This document shows positions 35,405 to 44,562 of a stretch of DNA of 64,000 nucleotides, in pieces (within the stretch, counting starts at the first letter, position 1; every line of letters begins with the position of its first letter). Location of the stretch: positions 299,883 to 363,882 of the forward strand of contig SWDG01000025.1 in assembly GCA_005116965.1 (NCBI GenBank). Direction: 5' to 3'. Position numbers and translations under genes: made by a program. Source of the stretch: Nitrospira sp. Its GTDB lineage: Bacteria > Nitrospirota > Nitrospiria > Nitrospirales > Nitrospiraceae. Below the pieces are notes generated by a model. That model did no database searches. It had not been told where the DNA came from and saw only the letters and a list, made by a program, of their open reading frames with translations.

Positions 35405-36328
35405 CTACCGCAGTATTTCATTCTGAGGAGAGGAAATCACCAACAGGAGACATCCCTCGTCCGTCGACGTATCGTGGTGTGCCGTCCCGGCTTCGGCACG
35501 ATGATAATCTCCGACTGTCATCTCATGACCGGCAATACTGCAGCCGCCTTCAAGCACCAACAGCTCTTCCACTTCGGTGTGACGATGCGGCGCATAGCTG
35601 GTGCCCGGAGCAAAACGGAGCAGCGTAGTGATCCGTCGTGAAACTGAATCGAAGGAGAGCAGCTTGACCATCACGCCTGGAGCAATCTCCCGCCAGGCTC
35701 CCTCGGAGGCCCCGATGAAGGTGAGCCCCTTAGTCGGCTGTTGAAATGCCATCTTGGCCTTCCAATATCTCACCCGTTCAGAGGTCATGGAACGAATCAG
35801 AAGAGTCCGTAGGAAGTTCGAACCGGCTGTCCAGTAAGATCGCAGCACATCGACCACGGAAATGTCGTCTTGAAGATGGCGCCTCTGCCAGTGACTCACC
35901 ATCCCATCGTCCTTCTGAACGGAGGTTTCAGCGAGGATGCGAGTCGGTTCCCGGACATCAGCCTGTGCATTCGCATGCATTTCGATTCGCGACAGGAGCC
36001 GTTCCCGTACAGAAGCCCGAGGCGTGATAGGAACAGCCCCTAAGGCCAGGGTATTGGTCGCTAGCTCGAACTGCTCGGTTTCGCGAGCAGCCTCCAAGGC
36101 AACGCGGTTGACAAGCCGGTCCCGAAGCGCCGATGGAGGCGTGACCGGAACCACGACTCCAACCAAGGCCTCCGTGGTCGTTTGATAGGCCTTCGTCGCT
36201 TGACGCAAGAGATCTGATTCTCCTTCGAGTCTCACCGTAAAGGCCTGACGATCCTCAGGTCCCAATACCCCGAGAGCATAGAGTATCGCCTGCTCTTCTA
36301 TTTCTTCCGGCAGCTTGGTCTCTGTCAC
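35405..36328 (-). CDS. ChrR-like anti-sigma factor with C-terminal cupin
   Basis: A 307-residue soluble protein. Two repeated segments begin VVPVTPPSALRDRLVNRVALEAA and AVPITPRASVRERLLSRIEMHA, typical of anti-sigma factors paired with this ECF type. The C-terminus is a cupin: GTSYAPHRHTEVEELLVLEGGCSIAGHEMTVGDYHRAEAGTAHHDTSTDEGCLLLV, with the HxH...E metal-binding pattern. No zinc-binding HxxxCxxC motif is visible at the N-terminus. It starts GTG 36328, overlapping the sigma factor stop (GTGA), and so is translationally coupled. Presumed to hold the sigma factor until a redox or metal signal. Confidence 0.85.
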   Translation of the reverse strand: MTETKLPEEIEEQAILYALGVLGPEDRQAFTVRLEGESDLLRQATKAYQTTTEALVGVVVPVTPPSALRDRLVNRVALEAARETEQFELATNTLALGAVPITPRASVRERLLSRIEMHANAQADVREPTRILAETSVQKDDGMVSHWQRRHLQDDISVVDVLRSYWTAGSNFLRTLLIRSMTSERVRYWKAKMAFQQPTKGLTFIGASEGAWREIAPGVMVKLLSFDSVSRRITTLLRFAPGTSYAPHRHTEVEELLVLEGGCSIAGHEMTVGDYHRAEAGTAHHDTSTDEGCLLLVISSPQNEILR

Positions 36329-36927
36329 GACACTAATCCTGTCTCATAGGGCGCGAGCGCTTCGCGCAATTTGATCATCCCCAACCGAATTCTCGTCTTC
36401 ACGGTCCCCAGGGGTAACCGCAGTTGCTCGGCGATTTCGCTCTGACTCAACCCATAGAAATAGGCCAGCGCAATGGCTTGCCTCTGTTCCGCAGTCAGCA
36501 CCGCCAACGCCTGCTGAACAAACCTCCGACGCTCTTGTCCTTCGACCTCCTGCTCCGGCGTCTCATCATCGCTGGCAAACAGTGCCACTGCATCCAGTGA
36601 CTCGATGCGACTGCGCTCACCCGCCCCGGCCCGGAAACGATCGATCGCTCTTGTTCTGGCCAGCATCATCAACCAAGCGCCCGGCGCCCCTCTGGTCTGG
36701 TCATACGTATGGGCCTGACGCCACACTTGTGTGTAGACATCCAAGGTGACTTCCTCAGCCGCTTCGCGATTGTTGAGAATTTTGAGGACGAACCCGAACA
36801 CGTGCGGACTGGTGCGGTCGTACAACGACGCAAGCGCAGCCTGATCGCCCTGGGCCGTTTGGGCAATCAGTTGGCCCCACTCATGCTCCTGAATCAGCCT
36901 GCTCGTTTCTAGAGGCATCACTACCAT
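36325..36927 (-). CDS. ECF-type RNA polymerase sigma factor
   Basis: Sigma-70 region 2 is seen in ALASLYDRTSPHVFGFVLKILNNREAAEEVTLDVYTQVWRQAHTYDQTRGAPGAWLMMLARTRAIDRFRA and region 4 in FVQQALAVLTAEQRQAIALAYFYGLSQSEIAEQLRLPLGTVKTRIRLGMIKLREAL. It belongs to the SigK/ChrR-associated ECF type. ATG 36927 has GGGGGAG at good distance; the track start at 37137 would add a leader with no sigma-factor character. It is encoded with its anti-sigma factor and diverges from the lipoprotein/DUF4331 genes, which are plausible targets. Confidence 0.9.
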   Translation of the reverse strand: MVVMPLETSRLIQEHEWGQLIAQTAQGDQAALASLYDRTSPHVFGFVLKILNNREAAEEVTLDVYTQVWRQAHTYDQTRGAPGAWLMMLARTRAIDRFRAGAGERSRIESLDAVALFASDDETPEQEVEGQERRRFVQQALAVLTAEQRQAIALAYFYGLSQSEIAEQLRLPLGTVKTRIRLGMIKLREALAPYETGLVS

Positions 36928-37174
36928 CGAGTCTCCCCCAACAATCTCTACGAGAGGATGGAGGAGATTGGATTTCCGGTTGTGAAACTTTTTTTCGGCC
37001 CCTTTGGGAGAAGCAACTATATCACCTGACAAATCAGGGCAACAAGAATTCACCTCCGAAGAATAGATCCAAATGAACATCGGGCTCGTAATTAAGAACA
37101 GACCATCAGCAGGTGCTGATGACAAAGACAGATTCACAACAGCAGCATTTCACTATGAGGAGGAGAATAGAACC

Positions 37175-37396
37175 ATGAAATTACCCATCGTGTGGCCTCT
37201 GGGAGTCGTCTGCGCCGTCGGACTCATGTCCGGCTGTGGGGGAAACGATAACGTGCCCATCATCACTCCGAACGGCCCGACAGCGTCAGCTGATGATCAC
37301 CTCATTCCACAATCGGATGCGCTCACATCGGATGAGGCCGCGCTGGTCAGCCAAGCTAATTCGGAACCCGATCCGGCTCCTAAGGCGGATCTGTAA
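37175..37396 (+). CDS. Small lipoprotein
   Basis: A 73-residue protein with a lipoprotein signal (VWPLGVVCAVGLMSGC, lipobox LMSGC) followed by a low-complexity, Asp/Ser/Pro-rich chain (GGNDNVPIITPNGPTASADDH...EPDPAPKADL). ATG 37175 follows AGGAGGAG. It is probably disordered and anchored to the envelope. It precedes the DUF4331 gene by 43 bp, suggesting a common transcript. No other homologue recognised. Confidence 0.75.
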   Translation: MKLPIVWPLGVVCAVGLMSGCGGNDNVPIITPNGPTASADDHLIPQSDALTSDEAALVSQANSEPDPAPKADL

Positions 37397-37439
37397 CGTA
37401 ACCCGCTCACCGGGCGGATCAATTCAAGAGGAGGAAACC

Positions 37440-38930
37440 ATGTTTGCTCGAATTCGACCACTCATGTTGATGCTACTGGCAATGCTCACAGCGTCGCCGG
37501 TCTTGGCTGCCAGCCATCGCGAGGCGCCGTTGATCGCCAATGACCCAGCGGCCGATATCACCGACTTTTATTTCTTCCGTAGCTGGCAGGATTCTGACAA
37601 GGCAATCCTGGTCATGAACGTGATTCCCAGTCAAGAACCGGGATCCGGGCCCAATTACTTTAATTTCGCCGACGACGTGCTCTACGAAATTCATATCGAC
37701 AACAACAAAAATAACATCGCGGCGAACATCGTCTATCAAGTCCGATTTAAAACGGAGATTCGCCAACCGGGTAATATCTTTCCGTTATCCTATGTCGCAT
37801 TGCCGCCGATCACAGCCCTCACCGGCGGTGGATCAGAAGGACTGCTCCTCAGACAGAGTTACACCCTCACGGAAATCCGATACGGTCAGCGCCCAAGAGA
37901 TCTAGGAACCGGCGTCATGCATGCTGTCCCATCGAACGTCGGTCCAAGAACGATGCCGAAATACGAAGACCTCGCCGAAAAAGGGATCTACCCTCTGAAG
38001 AATGGAGGACGCGTGTTCGCCGGTCAACGAGATGAGACTTTCTACATCGATTTAGGGGGAACATTCGACACCTTGAATCTGCACATCTCGCCGATCCTGT
38101 CTAATGCCGATGATGCCAACGACGCGATCATCGTCGGAACGCCTGGCGCCGGTACTGCTGACACCTTCAGTGGCTTCAACGTCAACACCATCGCACTGGA
38201 AATTCCTATCAGTGAGCTCCTCGGCCCGAACGGCAATAAAGTGCTCGGCGCCTATGCCAGCACGAGCCGGCCCAAGGTCACCGTCATCAAGAAGAATGGC
38301 GACCGTGACAATAGCACTCGCTTTGTCCAAGTGGCGCGCATGGGCAATCCACTCGTCAACGAGTTGATCATTCCGACGAACCTGAAAGACAAGTGGAACG
38401 CCACGGATGCGGAAGACGAGAATGATTTTGTCTCATCGTACTGCAACTCTGCTCTGGCGACAGCGCTCAATACGGTGTTCGGCACAGGCTTCCCGACGGC
38501 GAATCGGGAAGATCTCGTGAATGCCTTGCTTCGCTATGCACCGGGTCCGGCGGTCTGCGGCTCCGGCAAAACCAATGAAGCGCTGGCCGATCTTCTGCGT
38601 GTCGATCTGGATGCCCCCGCCACTCCAGCTGCAGGTCAAAAGCGACTTGGCCCCCTGGCACATGATGCATCAGGCAACGCCACACCCGACAGAGCTGGCT
38701 GGCCGAACGGACGTCGTCCAAACGACGATGTCACGGACGTGGCCCTGCGCGTCGTGGCCGGAATTCTGACCAACCCCGCCGTGCCGAACCTTGGGGACGG
38801 CGTGAATTTCAACGTCGGTTCTGTCGGCAACAACAAGACGGCCAACGGCATTGCAACGGTGTTTCCTTTCCTTCCGACACCGTTTGATGGGCGCGACCGT
38901 CGACACATCGATCCAGGAGAGCCACAGTAG
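37440..38930 (+). CDS. Exported DUF4331 family protein
   Basis: ATG 37440 follows AAGAGGAGG; the track start at 37236 overlaps the lipoprotein gene. The signal peptide MLMLLAMLTASPVLA is followed by ASHREAPLIANDPAADITDFYFFRS, the characteristic N-terminus of DUF4331. Further family blocks include NYFNFADDVLYEIHIDNNKNNIAANIVYQVRF and LALEIPISELLG-like strands, ending VFPFLPTPFDGRDRRHIDPG. DUF4331 proteins are exported, often in clusters with TonB and TPR genes, and their role is unknown. A strong hairpin follows the stop. Confidence 0.9.
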   Translation: MFARIRPLMLMLLAMLTASPVLAASHREAPLIANDPAADITDFYFFRSWQDSDKAILVMNVIPSQEPGSGPNYFNFADDVLYEIHIDNNKNNIAANIVYQVRFKTEIRQPGNIFPLSYVALPPITALTGGGSEGLLLRQSYTLTEIRYGQRPRDLGTGVMHAVPSNVGPRTMPKYEDLAEKGIYPLKNGGRVFAGQRDETFYIDLGGTFDTLNLHISPILSNADDANDAIIVGTPGAGTADTFSGFNVNTIALEIPISELLGPNGNKVLGAYASTSRPKVTVIKKNGDRDNSTRFVQVARMGNPLVNELIIPTNLKDKWNATDAEDENDFVSSYCNSALATALNTVFGTGFPTANREDLVNALLRYAPGPAVCGSGKTNEALADLLRVDLDAPATPAAGQKRLGPLAHDASGNATPDRAGWPNGRRPNDDVTDVALRVVAGILTNPAVPNLGDGVNFNVGSVGNNKTANGIATVFPFLPTPFDGRDRRHIDPGEPQ

Positions 38931-38940
38931 CCAGTACCTA

Positions 38941-38970
38941 GCGGGTGCCGCACGATAATGCGGCACCCGC
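38941..38970 (+). terminator. Terminator after the DUF4331 gene
   Basis: A perfect 12-bp stem, GCGGGTGCCGCA / TGCGGCACCCGC, with loop CGATAA. The following genes continue in the same direction, so it may only attenuate transcription. Confidence 0.72.
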
Positions 38971-38989
38971 ATCATGACAGGACCAGGGC

Positions 38990-39892
38990 GTGAACCAAGA
39001 CACGACGATACAAGAGTCAAGAATGCCATTCCAGCAAGGATGGCTCGGGTCGATCGCGCTCCACGGACTTGTGTTTCTCAGCCTCTTTCCGCTTTTCCGT
39101 CAGTCACTGTTTACGATTCCCAACGAACCGTTTCACTGGGACGTCGCGCTCGTGCAATCGACACCGACCGCTCACAAGTCAGGTCAGAACACCGATGTCC
39201 CTCACCCGACCATAGCAAAGCAACCAGATCGTACACCTCCCACCTCTCACGCCAACCACACCATCCATCACGCAGCCCCGTCTGCAGGACGCATTGCCTC
39301 GCTTGCCCAAAAGGCTGAAGCACCGGTCACATCAACATCCATGGCTGATAATCCTTCGCCGGTCCCATCACCGAGCGAGACAGCCACAAGCTCGATACCG
39401 AATGAATTGCCCCCTATGACCCAGGCACATGAACCTCCACGACAGCAGACTGACACGCAGATCGGCTCAACGACACAAGCACCACCACAACTGGAAACAA
39501 CTGCCTCCGCTCCCATCGAAGAAAGTGCTCGACGTACTGACGCTGTCCAGCCTTCGCCACTGTCAGCCACCGTATTAGACGCTACCGCCGTTTCCGAGAT
39601 ACGGCCTGACTACAGCTGGCTTCAACAGGCTATCTTCCGGCGGCTGGAGGAACTTAAGCGATCTTCTCGCCCATCACTCGATGACTCACGCCCCCTCAAG
39701 GTGATGGTCCGGGTGGTGATATCGAGAGAAGGGACGTTGTTGGATTCCACGGTCGTGACGAGTTCCGGCCTGGATCGCATCGATCAGGAAGCGATGGCAC
39801 TCGTGCAGCGAGCCTTCCCGATGCAACTGGACCGCCCGTTGGACCGACAGCAGGTCGCCATGCGCATTCCCATTACCTATTCACGCGAGTAG
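38990..39892 (+). CDS. Energy transducer TonB family protein
   Basis: A 300-residue protein starting at GTG 38990 with a membrane anchor (WLGSIALHGLVFLSLFPLF), a long Pro/Ser/Thr-rich periplasmic linker and a C-terminal TonB domain: LDDSRPLKVMVRVVISREGTLLDSTVVTSSGLDRIDQEAMALVQRAFPMQL. TonB transfers proton-motive energy to outer-membrane receptors. ExbB and ExbD are not encoded here. The TonB receptor at 33-35 kb is the obvious partner. Alternative start ATG 39023. It is followed 3 bp later by the TPR gene. Confidence 0.88.
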   Translation: MNQDTTIQESRMPFQQGWLGSIALHGLVFLSLFPLFRQSLFTIPNEPFHWDVALVQSTPTAHKSGQNTDVPHPTIAKQPDRTPPTSHANHTIHHAAPSAGRIASLAQKAEAPVTSTSMADNPSPVPSPSETATSSIPNELPPMTQAHEPPRQQTDTQIGSTTQAPPQLETTASAPIEESARRTDAVQPSPLSATVLDATAVSEIRPDYSWLQQAIFRRLEELKRSSRPSLDDSRPLKVMVRVVISREGTLLDSTVVTSSGLDRIDQEAMALVQRAFPMQLDRPLDRQQVAMRIPITYSRE

Positions 39893-39895
39893 CCC

Positions 39896-41083
39896 ATGAA
39901 TCGATTGTTCACCATTGTCTGTATGGTTGGATGGTTCATGGTGAGCCACGTCGACGCCACGTACGCTGAACCCTACCGGCCGACCGATGATACCCAGGTT
40001 CTCCAGCAGCTCAGTTTCAAGGCATCTGATCCTGTCGCGCGTGAGCTCGACAGCCTGCGTACCAATCTACGAGGAAATCCTCGCAATCTTGAATCCGCTG
40101 TGAAACTGGCTACTCGCTATATCGAACAAGGGCGCTCGGAAGGAGATCCGCGTTTCCTTGGGCAAGCACAAGCGATCCTGAGTCCTTGGTGGAACGAACC
40201 AACCCCTCCGCCCGCCGCACTCCTCTTACGGGCAACGATCAGGCAGAACGCCCATGAATTCGATCAGGCCCTAGCCGACCTCGACCTGGTGTTGGCGGTT
40301 GAACCAAACAATGCCCAGGCCTGGCTCACCAAAGCCTCCATTCTCCAGGTACAAGCACGTTACGACGAGGCACGCCGCGCCTGTCAGCGACTCACACGCT
40401 TGACGGCCTCTCATGTGCTGCTCGGATGCCTGAGTGATATCGCGGGAGTGACTGGTCAATCGGTGAAAAGTCGTGAGCTGCTCCGGCAGGTACTGTCGAA
40501 TACGATCCTCTCGGGGCTCGAGCGCATCTGGATTGCGACGATCTTGGCTGAAACAGCCGCTCGCACCGGGGCCATCCGTGAGGCTGAGGAGTCTTTCGCT
40601 GAAGCCTTCAAGGTCGGCATCAAGGATCAATACTTGCTCGGCGCCTATGGGGATTTCCTGCTGGATCAACGCCGTTATCAGGACGTCATGTCCCTGCTCC
40701 GATCTGAAACGAGGGCCGATGGATTGCTCCTGCGTCTCGCTCTCGCGGAGCAGGCGTTGAAGCTGCCCATGTTCCAGAACCATACAGCCGAGCTGGCAGC
40801 CCGCTTTGCCGCCGGCCGTGATCGCGGAACGACCGTCCATGTACGAGAAGAGGCCCGGTTCACACTCACCTTGCAACATGATGCTCACCGAGCACTGCCG
40901 CTAGCCCAGGCCAATTGGAACGTGCAGCGAGAACCGGCGGACGCCAAGATCCTCCTAGAAAGCGCGCTCGCCGCGAAGAACCCACCGGCGGCCCAACCAG
41001 TGCTTGATTGGATGACGAGTAATCACGTGGAAGACTTTCATCTGCAACAACTCGCGAAGCAGATTCAAGAGGCACCATTCTGA
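39896..41083 (+). CDS. Exported TPR-repeat protein
   Basis: A 395-residue protein with a signal peptide (MNRLFTIVCMVGWFMVSHVDATYA). Several TPR-like units follow, for example LRNLESAVKLATRYIEQGRS, HEFDQALADLDLVLAVEPNNAQAWLTKASILQVQARYDEARRACQRL, and SGLERIWIATILAETAARTGAIREAEESFAEAFK. TPR arrays form protein-binding superhelices, so it is likely a periplasmic scaffold for its neighbours. It overlaps the next gene by one base (TGATG), showing translational coupling. Confidence 0.86.
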   Translation: MNRLFTIVCMVGWFMVSHVDATYAEPYRPTDDTQVLQQLSFKASDPVARELDSLRTNLRGNPRNLESAVKLATRYIEQGRSEGDPRFLGQAQAILSPWWNEPTPPPAALLLRATIRQNAHEFDQALADLDLVLAVEPNNAQAWLTKASILQVQARYDEARRACQRLTRLTASHVLLGCLSDIAGVTGQSVKSRELLRQVLSNTILSGLERIWIATILAETAARTGAIREAEESFAEAFKVGIKDQYLLGAYGDFLLDQRRYQDVMSLLRSETRADGLLLRLALAEQALKLPMFQNHTAELAARFAAGRDRGTTVHVREEARFTLTLQHDAHRALPLAQANWNVQREPADAKILLESALAAKNPPAAQPVLDWMTSNHVEDFHLQQLAKQIQEAPF

Positions 41084-42204
41084 TGCGCATTCTGCTAGTC
41101 ATTGTCTCGCTTGTGTTCGCACTGCCTGCTTGGGCCCATAAGCCAAGCGACAGCTACCTCTCACTGTCTGTTCAGAACAATCACATCGAGGGGCAATGGG
41201 ACATCGCCTTACGCGATCTCGCCGATGCAATCGGATTGGACAGTAATGGAAACGGTCAACTCACCTGGGGAGAGGTCAGGAATAAGCATGACGAGATCAG
41301 GGCCTATGCACTATCACGTCTTGCCTTATCGGCTGATCAGCAGGCCTGTACGACTCAGCTGCTGGAACAACTCATCGATCATCATACAGACGGGACCTAC
41401 TCAGTCCTACGTTTTCGGTCGGATTGCGATGCGCCCATTGAACGGCTTGCAGTGGACTACCAACTTCTCTTCGATATCGATGCACAACACAAGGGGCTTT
41501 TGCGTCTGACGCAAGGCGGGCAGACCAGCACCGCCATTTTCAGTCGCGAATTGACGACTCAGGAATTTTCGATCACCGAGCGGTCACGCTGGACCGAGAG
41601 CATGCAATTTATTCACGAGGGGACTTGGCACATCTGGCTGGGGTTCGACCATGTTCTGTTCTTGCTTGTGCTCCTGCTTCCCTCTGTCTTGATTCGAGTG
41701 GAAGGTCACTGGAAGGCGGCAGATGATTTTGCATCGGTCTGCTGGAACGTCGTCAGCATTGTCACGGCCTTTACCATGGCCCATTCTTTAACATTGAGCC
41801 TGGCCACCCTGGATATCATCCAACTCCCATCTCGATTCGTGGAATCGACCATTGCTGCGTCAGTCGTACTCGCGGGGCTTGGCAATTTATATCCCACGAT
41901 GATGACTCGTCGTTGGATGGTTGCCTTTGGGTTTGGCCTTATCCATGGGTTCGGATTTGCCGCAGTGCTCACGGATCTCGGACTGCCTCACGATTCATTG
42001 TTGCTGAGTCTCGTCAGCTTCAACATCGGGGTAGAAATCGGCCAACTCGCCATCGTCGCCGCATTCTTACCGCTGGCCTATCTGATCCGCCGCTCCTGGT
42101 CATACCCAAGGTTGGTCCTCACCGGTGGCTCATTGGCGGTAATCGCCATCGCCCTCATCTGGTTCACCGAACGCGCGTTCGATCTCCAGCTGTTTCCCAT
42201 CTAG
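41083..42204 (+). CDS. HupE/UreJ-type membrane protein with N-terminal EF-hand domain
   Basis: A 373-residue protein. The signal peptide VIVSLVFALPAWA precedes HKPSDSYLSLSV. A periplasmic domain contains DSNGNGQLTWGE, a canonical 12-residue EF-hand calcium loop. The C-terminal half has six or seven helices beginning WHIWLGFDHVLFLLVLLLPSVL and including FGFGLIHGFGFAAVLTDLGLP, the HupE/UreJ family signature (HxxxGxDHxxF...HGFGFA). Smaller HupE/UreJ proteins are linked to nickel permeation. With NikR, TonB and a receptor nearby a nickel-related role is inferred. Confidence 0.87.
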   Translation: MRILLVIVSLVFALPAWAHKPSDSYLSLSVQNNHIEGQWDIALRDLADAIGLDSNGNGQLTWGEVRNKHDEIRAYALSRLALSADQQACTTQLLEQLIDHHTDGTYSVLRFRSDCDAPIERLAVDYQLLFDIDAQHKGLLRLTQGGQTSTAIFSRELTTQEFSITERSRWTESMQFIHEGTWHIWLGFDHVLFLLVLLLPSVLIRVEGHWKAADDFASVCWNVVSIVTAFTMAHSLTLSLATLDIIQLPSRFVESTIAASVVLAGLGNLYPTMMTRRWMVAFGFGLIHGFGFAAVLTDLGLPHDSLLLSLVSFNIGVEIGQLAIVAAFLPLAYLIRRSWSYPRLVLTGGSLAVIAIALIWFTERAFDLQLFPI

Positions 42205-42215
42205 TAGGGGAACAC

Positions 42216-43114
42216 TCACAGCTGCACGACGACCTTCCCGACGTTGATATGCTCTTCCAGCATCGTATGGCCAGCGCGGAGATTCTCGACCGTCAGTCCA
42301 TTCAACACACGGTTGGCCGTCGTACGCATCTTGCCGGATTCGATCAAGGCCTTCACCTCCTCGAGGATTTCCCCCTGGGAGGCCGCACGATAGTTGAAGC
42401 TCGACTTCGTGAACATGAGTTCCCAATGCAGGCTCGCAGACTTTGACTTGAAGACGGAGAGGTCCAACCCATCCGCATCATCGATCATCCCGACTTCCCC
42501 GAATGGGGCAATGATGTCGGCCATCTTCAACCAGTGCTGGCCCGAATGAGTCGTGCTAAAGACGAAGTCCACAAACTTTAAACCCATCGCCCGTACGTCG
42601 TCCACAAATGTCTCGTGAGACACCGCATGATCAGCGCCAAGACTGCTGACCCACTGTTTGCTCTCCGGTCGTGAAGCTGTGGCAATCACCGTCATAGGGG
42701 TTTTCAGCTTGAGCAGCTGGATCGCTTGCGACCCAACGCCGCCGGCGCCGCCGCTTCCGTAAACGAGAGGGTGTTCGGCTTCAAGGCCACCAACCGCTCA
42801 TCCACCAATTGCCGCGTTGCATAAGACCCTGCCCGGTTGAGATCTCCGCTGTAGAAGACTTCATCGCCGACATTGAACTGTGTCGCTTCTAGACCGCGAG
42901 CCCGCACGATGCCTGCTGCGTCCCACCCCAAGATGACAGGCTGTCCGGCGGAGCCGGATCGCCTGGTTCGAACCTTGTAGTCGATAGGATTCAACCCGAC
43001 GGCCTTCACCTCAACCAATAGATCTTGACCGCTAGGTATAGGGTCAGGCAACTCCATGGGTTGCAGATTGAATTGATCCAACGAATGTGCCTGTGTATAT
43101 CCAAGTACCTTCAT
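42216..43114 (-). pseudogene. Zinc-type alcohol dehydrogenase (MDR) gene with internal deletion and frameshift
   Basis: Two frames together form one MDR protein. From ATG 43114 (behind GGGAGGTGG) the first runs through MKVLGYTQAHSLDQFNLQ and a GroES-like domain to LSFTEAAAPAA, then drifts into nonsense and stops near 42704. The second frame, open before the track's Met at 42695, supplies GSGGAGGVGSQAIQLLKLKTPMTVIATASRPESKQ and the rest. Homologues have roughly 35 residues between EAAA and GGAGGVGS; these are missing. The junction lies in GCGGCGGCGCCGGCGGCG near 42740-42757, so the deletion probably arose between GC-rich repeats. The Rossmann motif survives but the protein should be inactive. 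Confidence 0.82.
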
Positions 43115-43364
43115 AGCCACCTCCCTGCTTGTATCTAGAGATACGACTTGATCTCCGTAAAGACAAGCACGCACATGGCTATGAGCCATCGACAAGAAGA
43201 AGGGGGCAAAGCAAAACCCTTCGCGACATCATTCATTCGTTAGAACAGGAGGGGCGTATATCGTGCGGACTAAGCGGTAGTGATCACCATCGCACTTGTC
43301 TAGTTCACTGAACGGGCGTTTGATTGGCAGCTATTTCCTGCTAGCGGGCCGCTGAAGTCGTGCA

Positions 43365-43991
43365 TTACTCAGAATGGTTTGAAAGAGCGTCTTCAAAGAA
43401 TTTGGTCAGAGACGAAAAGTCTCCTTGATCAGCGTCCCGCATGGCAGCAATGTACCGCGCTCGAATCTGGTGACCTTCAGACATGAGATGGGTTTGAGGC
43501 CATCTCGGCAAAGGATGTCCGTGGGAATAGAAGAATATGTCGGTGATCAGTCGTGCATGCCGCCCATTCCCATTTCGAAAGGGATGGATCTTCGTCAGCC
43601 TGTTCTGAAGACGCGCGGCGACTTCGAGAATCGGCATCGTCGACGTTGGTTCATTCCAATAATGAAAGTCATCACATAACAAGCGCATCTGTTCTGGTAT
43701 GAGGTGCCAGTCAATGCCGATGTTGAGATTATCCGTTCGGTATTTCCCCGCCCATGTCCAGATTGCGCCAAACATATCGTGGTGAACTGCACAGAGGAAG
43801 CCATTGGTGAGCCATCGTGCCCCCCGTTTCTTCCTACGGGCCTCAAAAATGTACTTGTCATAAGCCAGACTAATGGCGTGCGCTTCGGCTGCGTTCCGGT
43901 CTGCCCTGGTCGTGAGCTGAGTAAGAATGAGCCCTGAGGTGTCATCACCCGAGGTTTCACCATCCGGTTGATTTTCGTCCACGATGGTCAT
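43365..43991 (-). CDS. Fic-domain protein, mobile mystery protein B type
   Basis: A 208-residue protein. LILTQLTTRADRNAAEAHAISLAYDKYIF leads into the Fic fold, with FLCAVHHDMFGAIWTWAGKYRTDNLNIGIDWHLIPEQMRLLCDDFHYW and the catalytic loop HPFRNGNGRHARLITD (HxFx-GNGRxxR, with Asn at the D/E position, as is usual in this subgroup). Fic proteins transfer AMP or similar groups to target proteins. The upstream partner gene overlaps by 4 bp. The pair is the so-called mobile mystery A/B module, which behaves like a toxin-antitoxin or regulatory cassette; its function is not established. Confidence 0.9.
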   Translation of the reverse strand: MTIVDENQPDGETSGDDTSGLILTQLTTRADRNAAEAHAISLAYDKYIFEARRKKRGARWLTNGFLCAVHHDMFGAIWTWAGKYRTDNLNIGIDWHLIPEQMRLLCDDFHYWNEPTSTMPILEVAARLQNRLTKIHPFRNGNGRHARLITDIFFYSHGHPLPRWPQTHLMSEGHQIRARYIAAMRDADQGDFSSLTKFFEDALSNHSE

Positions 43992-44446
43992 CGAGCTGAA
44001 ATTCGTTTACGAGGGCTGCGGAGAATATCGTCGGTGCGTTTTTCAAGGAGCTGTCTGAATGTGTCCTTATCAGGTGCTTGGTCTTCAAGTGCCATGGTTC
44101 CCATCGTCTGTTTCAGTCGTTTAAGGGCAACTGCTCGGGCGCGATCTCTGGTGAGTTCTTCCAGCGATTTCTGAAGCAGTGGTTCGAGGTTGAGCTCACA
44201 CCCTAAGCCTTCATAAATTCGTCGGAGCGTCCCGACTTGGGGATCAACTTTCCCAGATTCAATCGCCGCGAGATTTGGCTGGGTAATATGGGCACGTTGA
44301 GCCAGTTCAGCCTGCGTCATCCGTAACCGATTCCGGAGCAGACGTACCCAGTCCCCCGCCGTGAGTTTGCTCGTGCCTCTCGATACCCGTACCGGCAGTC
44401 TTGATAAGGCTATGTCATCGAGCACAGTTATGAATTTTTGTTTCAT
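43988..44446 (-). CDS. HTH protein, mobile mystery protein A type
   Basis: A 152-residue protein with an XRE-type helix-turn-helix (WVRLLRNRLRMTQAELAQRAHITQPNLAAIESGKVDPQVGTLRRIYEGLGCEL) and the family C-terminus LKRLKQTMGTMALEDQAPD. It is the companion of the Fic protein, whose gene overlaps its stop (ATGA at 43988-43991). By analogy to HTH-toxin pairs it may neutralise or regulate the Fic partner and repress its own promoter. A dyad sequence lies directly upstream. It starts ATG 44446. Confidence 0.9.
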   Translation of the reverse strand: MKQKFITVLDDIALSRLPVRVSRGTSKLTAGDWVRLLRNRLRMTQAELAQRAHITQPNLAAIESGKVDPQVGTLRRIYEGLGCELNLEPLLQKSLEELTRDRARAVALKRLKQTMGTMALEDQAPDKDTFRQLLEKRTDDILRSPRKRISAR

Positions 44447-44457
44447 GGACCATAATT

Positions 44458-44505
44458 ATACTATTTACAACATAAATATAAACATAAATTGATTGTAAAC
44501 AGTAT
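44458..44505. promoter_or_regulatory. Dyad operator candidate of the mobile mystery A/B pair
   Basis: ATACTATTTACAA (44458-44470) is repeated inverted as TTGTAAACAGTAT (44493-44505) with 12 of 13 bases matching and a 22-bp AT-rich centre. It lies 12 bp upstream of the HTH gene start, inside a strikingly AT-rich stretch (44447-44522) that probably holds the promoter. Autoregulation by the HTH protein is inferred. Confidence 0.55.
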
Positions 44506-44562
44506 TGAAAATAATATATTAATACTGAGCACACGGCCCTTCTGATGTAATCGATCTCGATG

